DNA of 6,054 nucleotides from JBJXGF01 sp046153015 (GTDB taxonomy: Bacteria > Actinomycetota > Acidimicrobiia > Acidimicrobiales > CAIXPF01): the NCBI GenBank assembly GCA_046153015.1, contig JBJXGF010000398.1, positions 1 to 6,054 of the forward strand, written 5' to 3'. The notes beneath the pieces are model-generated. The model worked only from the letters and a program-made list of their open reading frames with translations. It did no database searches and was not told where the DNA came from. A program made the position numbers and the translations under genes. Numbering within the stretch: the first letter of the stretch is position 1; every line of letters begins with the position of its first letter. Positions 1-5,140 of the stretch are shown piece after piece.

Positions 1-977
1 TGAAGGTGGCCTCGGTGAACCCGAGCTCGACGGTCACGCCGGTCGTGTCGAACGCCTTCAACGTCGTGGCCCCGGTCGTGGCGGTGAGCACGCCGGACAA
101 CGCGCAGGCGGTGCCGCTCGGCGGGCAGGCGACGATCAACTGGACCGTCAACCCGGCCTCCGAGACGCCCTACAAGGTGGAGCTGGTCGACGCCACCGGC
201 ACCGAGGACACGGTCGTCCTCGCCGCCTCGGTGGCCCCCGCCACCAACGGCGCGTCGGGCTCGTTCGTCTGGACCGTCGCCACCGACGTGGTGGGCGACG
301 GCACCGAGGCGGCCGGCGACGTGATCGGCGCCGACTTCGTGGTGCGCGTGACCGCAGTGACCACTTCGGGCACCACGGTCGTAACCGGCGACAGCGCCCG
401 CTTCAGCATCGTGGTGCCCGGCATCGCGGTGGGCGCCATGTCGGCGGTGCGGGCCGGCGGCGAGGCCACGATCACGTGGGCCGTCCAGCCCGGCATCAGC
501 GGCCAGGCCAAGATCGAGCTCACCGACGGCGCCGACCCGATCTCGACGATCGTGGAGACCATCGACGCCTCGCTCGGCACGTACACCTGGCAGGTGCCGG
601 TGGGCATCCTCGATGATCCCTCCACCGTGCGGCTCACGATGCTCAACGACGACCGCGTGACCGGCGACAGCCCCGAGTTCACCCCGGCGCTGCCGGCGAT
701 CACGGTCACCACCGACACCACGACCTACGCGGCCGGCGCCGACACCGTCGAGGTGAGCTGGAGCATCGCCAACTCGATCGAGCTGCCGGTGAAGGTCGAG
801 CTGTTCAAGGGCACGACGAACACCGCCACCATGGCGTTCTTCGTGGAAGCCGGCACCACCACCTACGAGTGGGACGTGCCCGCCGGGCTCACCGCCGGCA
901 CCGACTACAAGGTGACGGTCAGCGCCATCGGCAACGACGACCTGACCGACGACTCGGCGGACTTCGCGGTCACCTGA
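1..977 (+). CDS. Partial surface/secreted protein with tandem Kre9/KNH-like beta-sandwich repeats (3' end)
   Basis: The reading frame is open to the left edge (codons start at position 3), so this is the C-terminal part of a longer protein; the GTG at 6 is probably internal. Counting from that GTG, three similar units of about 90-115 residues are visible: roughly 24-136, 138-226 and 229-323. Each has the order G-x-x-(A/T)-x-I-x-W, then a K-(V/I)-E-L strand, then a (Y/F)-x-W-x-V turn, and ends in a strand like (D)S-x-x-F. The first 20 residues match the closing strand of an earlier unit, so there were at least four. This pattern resembles the Kre9/KNH family (PF10342) seen in bacterial extracellular proteins; that match is from memory. 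There are no cysteines, no LPXTG and no C-terminal membrane segment; the protein stops straight after the last strand. An adhesion or cell-surface role is inferred. The secretion signal would lie upstream of the window. Confidence 0.82.
   Translation, partial: KVASVNPSSTVTPVVSNAFNVVAPVVAVSTPDNAQAVPLGGQATINWTVNPASETPYKVELVDATGTEDTVVLAASVAPATNGASGSFVWTVATDVVGDGTEAAGDVIGADFVVRVTAVTTSGTTVVTGDSARFSIVVPGIAVGAMSAVRAGGEATITWAVQPGISGQAKIELTDGADPISTIVETIDASLGTYTWQVPVGILDDPSTVRLTMLNDDRVTGDSPEFTPALPAITVTTDTTTYAAGADTVEVSWSIANSIELPVKVELFKGTTNTATMAFFVEAGTTTYEWDVPAGLTAGTDYKVTVSAIGNDDLTDDSADFAVT
75..974 (+). repeat. Three tandem protein-level repeat units
   Basis: The units span approximately 75-413, 417-683 and 690-974. 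They align at the protein level (GGQATINW / GGEATITW / ADTVEVSW, then YKVEL / AKIEL / VKVEL, then SFVWTV / TYTWQV / TYEWDV). The DNA copies are clearly diverged, so this is old domain duplication rather than a recent tandem repeat. The first unit is longest, with extra residues between its W-x-V turn and final strand. Confidence 0.75.
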
Positions 978-1000
978 TCCGCGGACGCCCAACGCGTCAC

Positions 1001-1040
1001 GGCGCCGTCTCTCGCCCGCTTTCTGGGGGGAGGCGGCGCC
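1001..1040 (+). terminator. Long imperfect hairpin downstream of the repeat protein
   Basis: An outer 7-bp perfect stem (GGCGCCG at 1001-1007 with CGGCGCC at 1034-1040) continues inward through 1008-1013 paired with 1028-1033 (two G-U pairs), then one mismatch and two more pairs, with a CGCTTTCT loop. It begins 23 nt after the stop codon of the repeat protein. There is no U-tract, as is common for actinobacterial terminator-like structures, so termination is inferred. Confidence 0.4.
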
Positions 1041-1077
1041 GCCGCGTCCGGGCTCGGTTGCGCGCCGGGCCGGGCCG

Positions 1078-1083
1078 TAGAAG
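1078..1083 (+). promoter_or_regulatory. Possible -10 hexamer (TAGAAG) for the iron-sulfur gene
   Basis: TAGAAG ends 9 nt before the ATG at 1093. No convincing Shine-Dalgarno sequence precedes that ATG (AAGCCTGGCGGC), which would fit a short-leader or leaderless transcript. The last base is G rather than the preferred T, and no good -35 is present at 16-18 bp. Confidence 0.22.
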
Positions 1084-1092
1084 CCTGGCGGC

Positions 1093-1788
1093 ATGGCTGA
1101 GAACGACGTTGCCGAGGTGACCGCCCAGATCAAGGCGCGCCCGAACGGGCCCTACGTGGTGACCGGGAGCGTTCCGCTCGTGGTGAAGACGCCGGTGGAG
1201 ACCGCAGCCAGCGAGCCGATCGGCTGGATCACCGGGCCCACGCTCGACCGGGGAGCGGCCTACGCGTTGTGCCGCTGCGGCGGGTCCGCCAACAAGCCGT
1301 ACTGCGACGGCACCCACGCCAACAACGGCTTCGACGGAACCGAGACCGCCGACCGCGGCGCCTACCGGGACCGGGCCACGGTCATGCGCGGCGAGGGCAT
1401 CGCCGTGCGCGATGACCGCTCGATCTGCGAGCACGCCGGCTTCTGCGGCACGCAGCTCACCAACGTGTGGAAGATGGTGGGCGCCGCCGGCGACACCGCC
1501 GTGCGCTCGCAGATGATCGCGATGGTCGAGCGCTGCCCCTCGGGCGCGTTGACCTGGGCGCTCGACGAGGCCGGGCCCGACGTGGAGCCCGACCTGCCCA
1601 CCCAGATCGCGGTGGTGCCCGACGGGCCGTTGTGGGTGAGCGGCGCGGTGGCGGTGGAGTGCAGCGACGGCGGGGCGATCGAGAGCCGCAACCGCATGAC
1701 CCTGTGCCGCTGCGGCGCGTCCAAGAACAAGCCGCTCTGCGACGGCACGCACAAGGACGTGGGCTTCCGCCACACGCCCGGCGCCTAG
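1093..1788 (+). CDS. Iron-sulfur protein, CDGSH - Fer4_19 - CDGSH architecture
   Basis: The product is 231 aa and predicted soluble, with no signal peptide or membrane segment. The first CDGSH motif, C-x-C-x2-S-x3-P-x-C-D-G-T-H, has ligands Cys60, Cys62, Cys71 and His75; the second is the same pattern with Cys205, Cys207, Cys216 and His220. By family knowledge each 3Cys-1His set binds a [2Fe-2S] cluster. Between them, residues 110-155 match the divergent ferredoxin-like Fer4_19 domain: C112-x-H114-x3-C118 and later C148-P-S-G-A-L. Only three cysteines are seen there, so the fourth ligand, if any, is unclear. Before each CDGSH motif is a similar G-P-(Y/L)-x-V-x-G strand (19-26 and 178-185), pointing to internal duplication of the CDGSH half. 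The likely role is electron transfer or cluster handling; no partner is evident. The ATG is chosen because the homologous region begins a few residues downstream. Its stop overlaps the stop of the convergent LLM gene. Confidence 0.93.
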   Translation: MAENDVAEVTAQIKARPNGPYVVTGSVPLVVKTPVETAASEPIGWITGPTLDRGAAYALCRCGGSANKPYCDGTHANNGFDGTETADRGAYRDRATVMRGEGIAVRDDRSICEHAGFCGTQLTNVWKMVGAAGDTAVRSQMIAMVERCPSGALTWALDEAGPDVEPDLPTQIAVVPDGPLWVSGAVAVECSDGGAIESRNRMTLCRCGASKNKPLCDGTHKDVGFRHTPGA

Positions 1789-2696
1789 CCGCGGTTGAGG
1801 TTCGCCAGGAGCGCTCGGCTGCGCTCCTTGTCGTCGGGGCCGCCGAAGAGCGTGGCGATCAGCTCGGTGCCCCCGGCGGCGAGGCACGCCTCGAGCGCCT
1901 CGGTCACCTGCTCCTCGTTGCCCACCACCGCGGCGTCGCCCGGGCCGGCGTAGCCCTCGGCGTCGAGCTGTGAGCGGTAGACGGGCAGCGTTCCGTACAT
2001 CGCGAACGTCTTCGCCGCCCGCTCCCGGGCCGCGGCGGCGTCGTCGGTCACACAGACCGGCACGCCCACCACCACCCTCGGCGCGGCGTCGCGGCCGGCC
2101 TTCTCGGCCGCGGCGTTGATGCGCGGGGCGGTGTGGCTCTTCAGCACCTTCGGGCCGACCATCCAGGTGATCGTGCCGTCGGCCACCGAGCCGGCCAGGC
2201 CCAGCATGTGCGGCGCCAGCGCGGCGAGCAGCACCTGGGGCGGCGCCGTCGGCGGGTTGCCGAGCTTGGCGTTCACCTTGACCGTGTCCCCGTCGACCTT
2301 CGCCGCCTCGCCCCGCATGAGCGGCAGCAGCGCCGACAGGTACTCCTTCATGTGGTGAGCGGGCCGCTCGAAGCTGTAGCCGAGCGAGCCCTCGATCACC
2401 GGGGCGTGGGACACGCCGATGCCCAGCGCCAGGCGCCCGCCGGTGAGGGAGTTGACGGTGGCGGCCTGGCCGGCGAGCGCCACCGGATGGCGCGGGTAGG
2501 TGGGCACCACCGCGGTGCCGAGCTCGATGTTGGCCGCCTCGCGTCCGGCGACGGCCAGCAGCGTCAGCGAGTCCCAACCGAACACCTGGGGCAGGAACGC
2601 CGAGGCGAAGCCCTCGCTGTCGGCCCGCTTGATGCCGGCGATCACGTCGTCGGTGGAACGGAAAACGAGGTCGCCGAGGAAGAGCCCGATGCGCAT
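1785..2696 (-). CDS. LLM-class oxidoreductase, probably F420-dependent (TIGR03564-like)
   Basis: The product is 303 aa with the luciferase-like TIM-barrel signature throughout: MRIGLFLGD at the N-terminus, the LGTAVVPTYPRHPVALAGQA block at about 59-78, then GGRLALGIGVSH at 86-97. These blocks resemble the actinobacterial F420-dependent family TIGR03564 (from memory), so hydride transfer to or from coenzyme F420 is expected; FMN use cannot be excluded. The substrate is unknown. I chose the ATG at 2696 because AAGG lies 8 nt upstream; a GTG at 2705 in the same frame would overlap that element and add only three residues. The gene follows the ketopantoate reductase-family gene by 25 nt on the same strand and is probably the last gene of that operon. 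Its stop shares a CTAG with the convergent iron-sulfur gene. Confidence 0.92.
   Translation of the reverse strand: MRIGLFLGDLVFRSTDDVIAGIKRADSEGFASAFLPQVFGWDSLTLLAVAGREAANIELGTAVVPTYPRHPVALAGQAATVNSLTGGRLALGIGVSHAPVIEGSLGYSFERPAHHMKEYLSALLPLMRGEAAKVDGDTVKVNAKLGNPPTAPPQVLLAALAPHMLGLAGSVADGTITWMVGPKVLKSHTAPRINAAAEKAGRDAAPRVVVGVPVCVTDDAAAARERAAKTFAMYGTLPVYRSQLDAEGYAGPGDAAVVGNEEQVTEALEACLAAGGTELIATLFGGPDDKERSRALLANLNRG
1807..1828 (+). terminator. Hairpin 18 nt past the iron-sulfur gene, inside the opposite gene
   Basis: AGGAGCGC (1807-1814) pairs perfectly with GCGCTCCT (1821-1828), giving 8 bp with a 6-nt loop TCGGCT, followed by TGTCGTCG. It sits 18 nt after the TAG of the iron-sulfur gene and could end that transcript. 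The same bases encode part of the C-terminal KERSRALL stretch of the convergent oxidoreductase, so the position is also constrained by coding. Function as a terminator is inferred. Confidence 0.35.
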
Positions 2697-2705
2697 GGCC
2701 GGCAC

Positions 2706-2735
2706 CTTACCCGTCGGCGCCTTACCCGTCGGCGC
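2706..2735. repeat. 15-bp perfect tandem duplication carrying a stop codon
   Basis: CTTACCCGTCGGCGC occurs at 2706-2720 and again at 2721-2735 with no gap. Read on the minus strand, each copy supplies Gly-Ala-Asp-Gly-TAA. The first TAA met (2724-2722) ends the ketopantoate reductase-family gene; the second (2709-2707) is in the same frame 15 nt on. The copy nearer the LLM gene also provides the AAGG preceding its ATG. Confidence 0.93.
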
Positions 2736-3720
2736 CTCGGGGCGAGGCCGGCGCGCCCTCCAGCATCGCTTCGAGCTGCTCGGGGGTGCGGCTCCCGGGC
2801 GGGGCGCCGGTGCGGGCCAGCTCGGCGGCCACCCGCTGGAGGAGCGCGTTGACCGGGGTGGGCACGCCGTGCAGGCGGCCGAGCAGCACGATCTCGCCGT
2901 TGAAGTAGTTGGTCTCGATCGTGCCGAGGCCGCGGGCCAGGCTCTGCCAGGCCGAGCTGCCCCGGTGCTTCTGCCCGTCGGCGGAGCGGATCCGGAACTC
3001 GCCCCGCCGGGCGGCGTCCTCGGCCGGGCTGGCCACGTCGATGCCCGCGGCGGCGAGCACCTCGAGGGCCTCCGCCCTCGCCCGCTTGAGCAGCACGCTC
3101 TCCCGGCCGGCCGGCCCGCAGGCGGCGTCGACCGCGTTGATCAGGTTCGTCACCAGCTTCGAGTACTTCTGGCGCATGATCCGAGGGTCGGCCTGGGAGC
3201 GGAACCCCGCCGCCTCGAGGTCGGCCGCCACGAGGGCGGCGACGTCGTCGGCGCCCTCCGGATAGCGGCCGAGGTCGAGGATGCCGTGCACCGGCTCGCC
3301 GTGGCTCCAGACCACGCCCGGATCGAGGTAGGTGGCGGGCAGCATCACGCACAACCCGTACACGCGGGGGAACAGGCGCAGCGCGAGCCGCTCGTTCTCC
3401 ACCGCGTTCTGCGCGCAGACGATCGGCACGTCGAGCGCCCCGACGGCGGCGGCGAGGTCGTTCAGCGCGGGCAGCGTGTCCTGGGTCTTCATGGTGAGGA
3501 ACACGACCTCGTCGCCGCGCCAGTCGAGCCGGCTCGGATGATCGACGACGGGCGTCGGCACGGTGATCGTCCCCTGCGGGTGGTCGATGCGCAGCCCCCG
3601 CTCCCGGATGGCCTCGTGGTGCGCCCCCCGGGCGATCAGCACGACCTCCCGGCCGGCGTGGTGCAGCCAGCCTCCGATCACGCCGCCGATTCCCCCTGCC
3701 CCGTAGATCACGTATCGCAC
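2722..3720 (-). CDS. Ketopantoate reductase-family (PanE/ApbA) NAD(P)H oxidoreductase
   Basis: The product is 332 aa from a GTG start (3720-3718), the usual size for the family. The N-terminal Rossmann domain opens MRYVIYGAGGIGG with a GxGxxG loop at 7-12 and has Q-N at 104-105 (QNAVENE), where PanE has QNG. The C-terminal helical domain has Lys188 in SKLVTNLIN, matching the catalytic lysine of E. coli PanE, and Glu269 in IETNYFNGE, matching its substrate-binding glutamate; these correspondences are from memory. The SSMxQD-type block reads GSSAWQS, so the usual Asp is replaced by Ser. The fold and 2-oxoacid or ketone reduction are well supported, but conversion of ketopantoate itself is not, and the context is not a pantothenate locus. 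The start is set by the Rossmann strand beginning at once; upstream sequence in this frame is shadow coding of the next gene. It lies 47 nt downstream of the flavin oxidase gene. Confidence 0.92.
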   Translation of the reverse strand: MRYVIYGAGGIGGVIGGWLHHAGREVVLIARGAHHEAIRERGLRIDHPQGTITVPTPVVDHPSRLDWRGDEVVFLTMKTQDTLPALNDLAAAVGALDVPIVCAQNAVENERLALRLFPRVYGLCVMLPATYLDPGVVWSHGEPVHGILDLGRYPEGADDVAALVAADLEAAGFRSQADPRIMRQKYSKLVTNLINAVDAACGPAGRESVLLKRARAEALEVLAAAGIDVASPAEDAARRGEFRIRSADGQKHRGSSAWQSLARGLGTIETNYFNGEIVLLGRLHGVPTPVNALLQRVAAELARTGAPPGSRTPEQLEAMLEGAPASPRGADG

Positions 3721-3739
3721 CGGGCCAGCTTCGCGCGCG

Positions 3740-3762
3740 GGGCCCGGGCGCGCCGCGGGCCC
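3740..3762 (-). terminator. GC-only hairpin between the oxidase and reductase genes
   Basis: GGGCCCG (3740-3746) pairs with CGGGCCC (3756-3762) around a 9-nt loop that contains the palindrome GGCGCGCC. It starts 5 nt after the stop of the oxidase gene on the minus strand. No U-tract follows. It could be an RNA-processing or pausing element in the operon rather than a terminator, or a product of high GC. Confidence 0.25.
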
Positions 3763-3767
3763 GGCGC

Positions 3768-4871
3768 TCAGGGCAGGTGCAGCGGCGTGAAGTCGTGGCG
3801 CTTGGCGTCGCACAGGTCGGCCACCAGCTCGCCGACGGCGGGCACGAACTTGAAGCCGTGACCGGAGCACGGCGAGCACACGACGACGGGCCCTCGCCGG
3901 TCGATCACGAAGTGCTCGTCGGGTGTGGTGGTGTACAGGCAGGACGTGGTCGAGAGCGGCTCGGGGTCGAGGCCCGGGAACCAGTCGCGCACGTAGGCCG
4001 TGAGGCGGGCGAGGGCGGCGGGGTCGACGCCCCCGGCGCGTGCGTCGGGGTCGACCGGGCGGCCGATGAGGTGCTCGCCCACCTTCATGCCCTCGCCCGG
4101 GGTGAACAGGCCGTACGCCGCGAACCCCGCCGGCTGGCCCGGCGCCGGGGCGGCATGGTGCAGGAAGCTCGGCCAGCGCGCGTCGGGGTCGCGGGGCCGG
4201 AAGTGCGCCGGCTGCTCCTCGGTGACCCGCAGCGGCGGGAGCTCGACCACCCCGGCGAGCAGGGACGCAGCCCACGCTCCGACGGCGGCCACCGCCACCG
4301 GCGCCCGCAGCTCGGACCCGCCCACCCGCAGGCGCACGCCCTCGCCGCTCGGGTCGAGCGTCAACGCCTCGACCCGCTCCCCGAAGCGCAGCTCCGCCCC
4401 GAGGTCCCGGGCGCGACGGTGCAGCGCCGCCACCGTGGCCTGCGCGTAGCAGCGGCCGCCGTCAGGGGAGAAGACCACCGGACCCTCGAAGCGCATGCCG
4501 CTCCAGCGGCGGGCCGCCTCGGCGGCCGAGAGCCGCTCGTGGTCGAGCCCCGCGGCGGCGAGGTTGGCGCCCACCTCCTCGACGGCGCCGGGCCAGCCGT
4601 GGTCGAGCTGGCCGTTCTGCTCCAGGAGCACGGCGCCGGTCTCGTGCTCGAGCTCGCGCCACAGCGGCAGGGCGCGACGGGCGAGGGCCACGTAGAGCGG
4701 GTCCCGGTAGGCCACCCGGAAGATGCGGGTGGCGCCGTACGAGGAGCCGCGGTCGTGGCCGGCGGCGAACTGCTCGAACAGCACGACCCGCCGGCCCCGC
4801 CGGGCGAGGGCCCAGGCGGCGGCGGCGCCCATCGCGCCTCCGCCGACGATCACTGCGTCGGGCTCGGTCAT
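3768..4871 (-). CDS. FAD-dependent amine oxidase, monomeric sarcosine oxidase / N-methyltryptophan oxidase family
   Basis: The product is 367 aa, close to the usual size for this DAO-superfamily group. The ADP-binding motif GGGAMG is at 10-15, followed by the GSSYGATRIFR block (42-52). The key residue is Cys311 in CLYTTTPDEHFVIDR, the position that carries covalent FAD in monomeric sarcosine oxidase. SGHGFK (336-341) supplies Lys341 and GMKVGEH (261-267) supplies Lys263 and His267, matching the carboxylate-binding and oxygen-activating residues of that enzyme (from memory). Arg49 and Arg52 are kept, while the equivalent of its His45 appears to be Tyr45. The expected reaction is oxidation of a secondary amino acid or N-methyl amine with O2, giving H2O2 and an imine; the substrate is unknown. 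The ATG at 4871 directly precedes the first Rossmann strand and has no clear Shine-Dalgarno sequence. It is probably the first gene of a three-gene operon. Confidence 0.93.
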   Translation of the reverse strand: MTEPDAVIVGGGAMGAAAAWALARRGRRVVLFEQFAAGHDRGSSYGATRIFRVAYRDPLYVALARRALPLWRELEHETGAVLLEQNGQLDHGWPGAVEEVGANLAAAGLDHERLSAAEAARRWSGMRFEGPVVFSPDGGRCYAQATVAALHRRARDLGAELRFGERVEALTLDPSGEGVRLRVGGSELRAPVAVAAVGAWAASLLAGVVELPPLRVTEEQPAHFRPRDPDARWPSFLHHAAPAPGQPAGFAAYGLFTPGEGMKVGEHLIGRPVDPDARAGGVDPAALARLTAYVRDWFPGLDPEPLSTTSCLYTTTPDEHFVIDRRGPVVVCSPCSGHGFKFVPAVGELVADLCDAKRHDFTPLHLP

Positions 4872-4880
4872 CGCGCGGCG

Positions 4881-4886
4881 AGCGTA
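4881..4886 (-). promoter_or_regulatory. Possible -10 hexamer (TACGCT) for the oxidase operon
   Basis: On the minus strand TACGCT fits TANNNT and ends 9 nt before the ATG at 4871, which would give a leader of only a few bases. No Shine-Dalgarno sequence is seen in the intervening CGCCGCGCG, consistent with leaderless or near-leaderless translation. No clear -35 is recognised. Confidence 0.35.
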
Positions 4887-4910
4887 GGCGGCCGCGGCGG
4901 CACGGGCCGA

Positions 4911-4933
4911 AGGTCCCGCCGCGGTCGGGACCT
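4911..4933. promoter_or_regulatory. Perfect inverted repeat AGGTCCCG / CGGGACCT
   Basis: AGGTCCCG (4911-4918) and CGGGACCT (4926-4933) form 8-bp arms around CCGCGGT. It lies in the divergent region 40-62 bp upstream of the oxidase start codon, a plausible place for an operator. Overlapping matches to a DosR-type core are discussed under findings. Confidence 0.35.
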
Positions 4934-4950
4934 GCGGCCGGGCCGTTCGG

Positions 4951-4978
4951 CCGGAGCCGCTTCGTACGATCGCTCCGG
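4951..4978. promoter_or_regulatory. Inverted repeat CCGGAGC / GCTCCGG enclosing TCGTACGA
   Basis: The arms at 4951-4957 and 4972-4978 are perfect 7-bp complements around a 14-nt centre that itself holds the palindrome TCGTACGA (4962-4969). The centre also contains TACGAT (4965-4970), which fits TANNNT on the plus strand. This could be an operator overlapping a promoter in the divergent region; no regulator gene is present in the window to match it. Confidence 0.33.
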
Positions 4979-5029
4979 CGTCGGCCGCTCGGCGGGCGCC
5001 CGAACTGGCAGCCTTCCCCTGCCATTGTG

Positions 5030-5061
5030 GACGAGGCCGGCCCGCCCGGGCCGGCCTCGTC
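5030..5061. terminator. Very strong perfect hairpin in the divergent region
   Basis: GACGAGGCCGGCCCG (5030-5044) and CGGGCCGGCCTCGTC (5047-5061) are perfect 15-bp inverted repeats separated by two bases. On the plus strand TGCGTGTTCC follows, a weak U-rich tail. No gene ends just before it on either strand, so it may be a bidirectional transcription barrier insulating the divergent genes, the end of an unrecognised short RNA, or a leader attenuator for the crotonase gene. The structure is certain from sequence; the role is inferred. Confidence 0.55.
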
Positions 5062-5097
5062 TGCGTGTTCCCGGCGCCGCGCAACGCTGAGCGAGCC

Positions 5098-5103
5098 TAT
5101 TGT
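5098..5103 (+). promoter_or_regulatory. Possible -10 hexamer (TATTGT) for the crotonase gene
   Basis: TATTGT fits TANNNT and lies 37 bp before the ATG at 5141, downstream of the strong 5030-5061 hairpin. It would give a leader of about 30 nt containing the GAGGGGG ribosome-binding site. No good -35 is found at 16-18 bp. Confidence 0.3.
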
Positions 5104-5129
5104 CGGGCGCGTCACCACATCCACGAACC

Positions 5130-5136
5130 GAGGGGG
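5130..5136 (+). promoter_or_regulatory. Ribosome-binding site GAGGGGG
   Basis: This purine-rich element 4 nt before the ATG at 5141 supports that start over in-frame upstream codons back to 5027, which run through the intergenic hairpin. Confidence 0.5.
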
Positions 5137-5140
5137 ACCG

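Noticed and set aside
997..2577. Minus-strand open frame (526 codons) across the iron-sulfur and LLM genes
   Set aside because: It lacks any motif and runs antisense to the CDGSH gene and out of frame through the LLM gene; absence of stops is due to high GC.
2706..2735. Tandem repeat as a CRISPR or mobile-element trace
   Set aside because: Only two copies without spacers, and no terminal inverted repeats or transposase nearby; local slippage explains it.
2500..3861. Plus-strand open frame (453 codons) across the reductase gene
   Set aside because: Low-complexity arginine/alanine/glycine composition with no family motif, and it spans gene boundaries of the well-supported minus-strand genes.
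3721..4275. N-terminal extension of the ketopantoate reductase-family frame
   Set aside because: The Rossmann strand begins at the GTG at 3720, as family proteins do; the upstream part overlaps the oxidase gene out of frame and is arginine-rich shadow sequence.
4872..5029. Possible tRNA or riboswitch in the divergent region
   Set aside because: No TpsiC-loop GGTTCRA motif, no cloverleaf and no riboswitch consensus that I recognise; only simple inverted repeats are present.
4872..5084. N-terminal extension of the oxidase frame
   Set aside because: The extra 71 residues are alanine- and arginine-rich and run through the divergent regulatory region; the flavin-binding strand starts just after the ATG at 4871.
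3777..5090. Long plus-strand open frame (437 codons) opposite the flavin oxidase gene
   Set aside because: It is an arginine-, glycine- and histidine-rich translation without recognisable domains, typical of antisense frames in GC-rich genes; the opposite strand encodes a clear oxidase.
5027..5140. N-terminal extension of the crotonase frame
   Set aside because: It would translate the 5030-5061 hairpin; the ATG at 5141 has a GAGGGGG site and begins where family proteins usually start.
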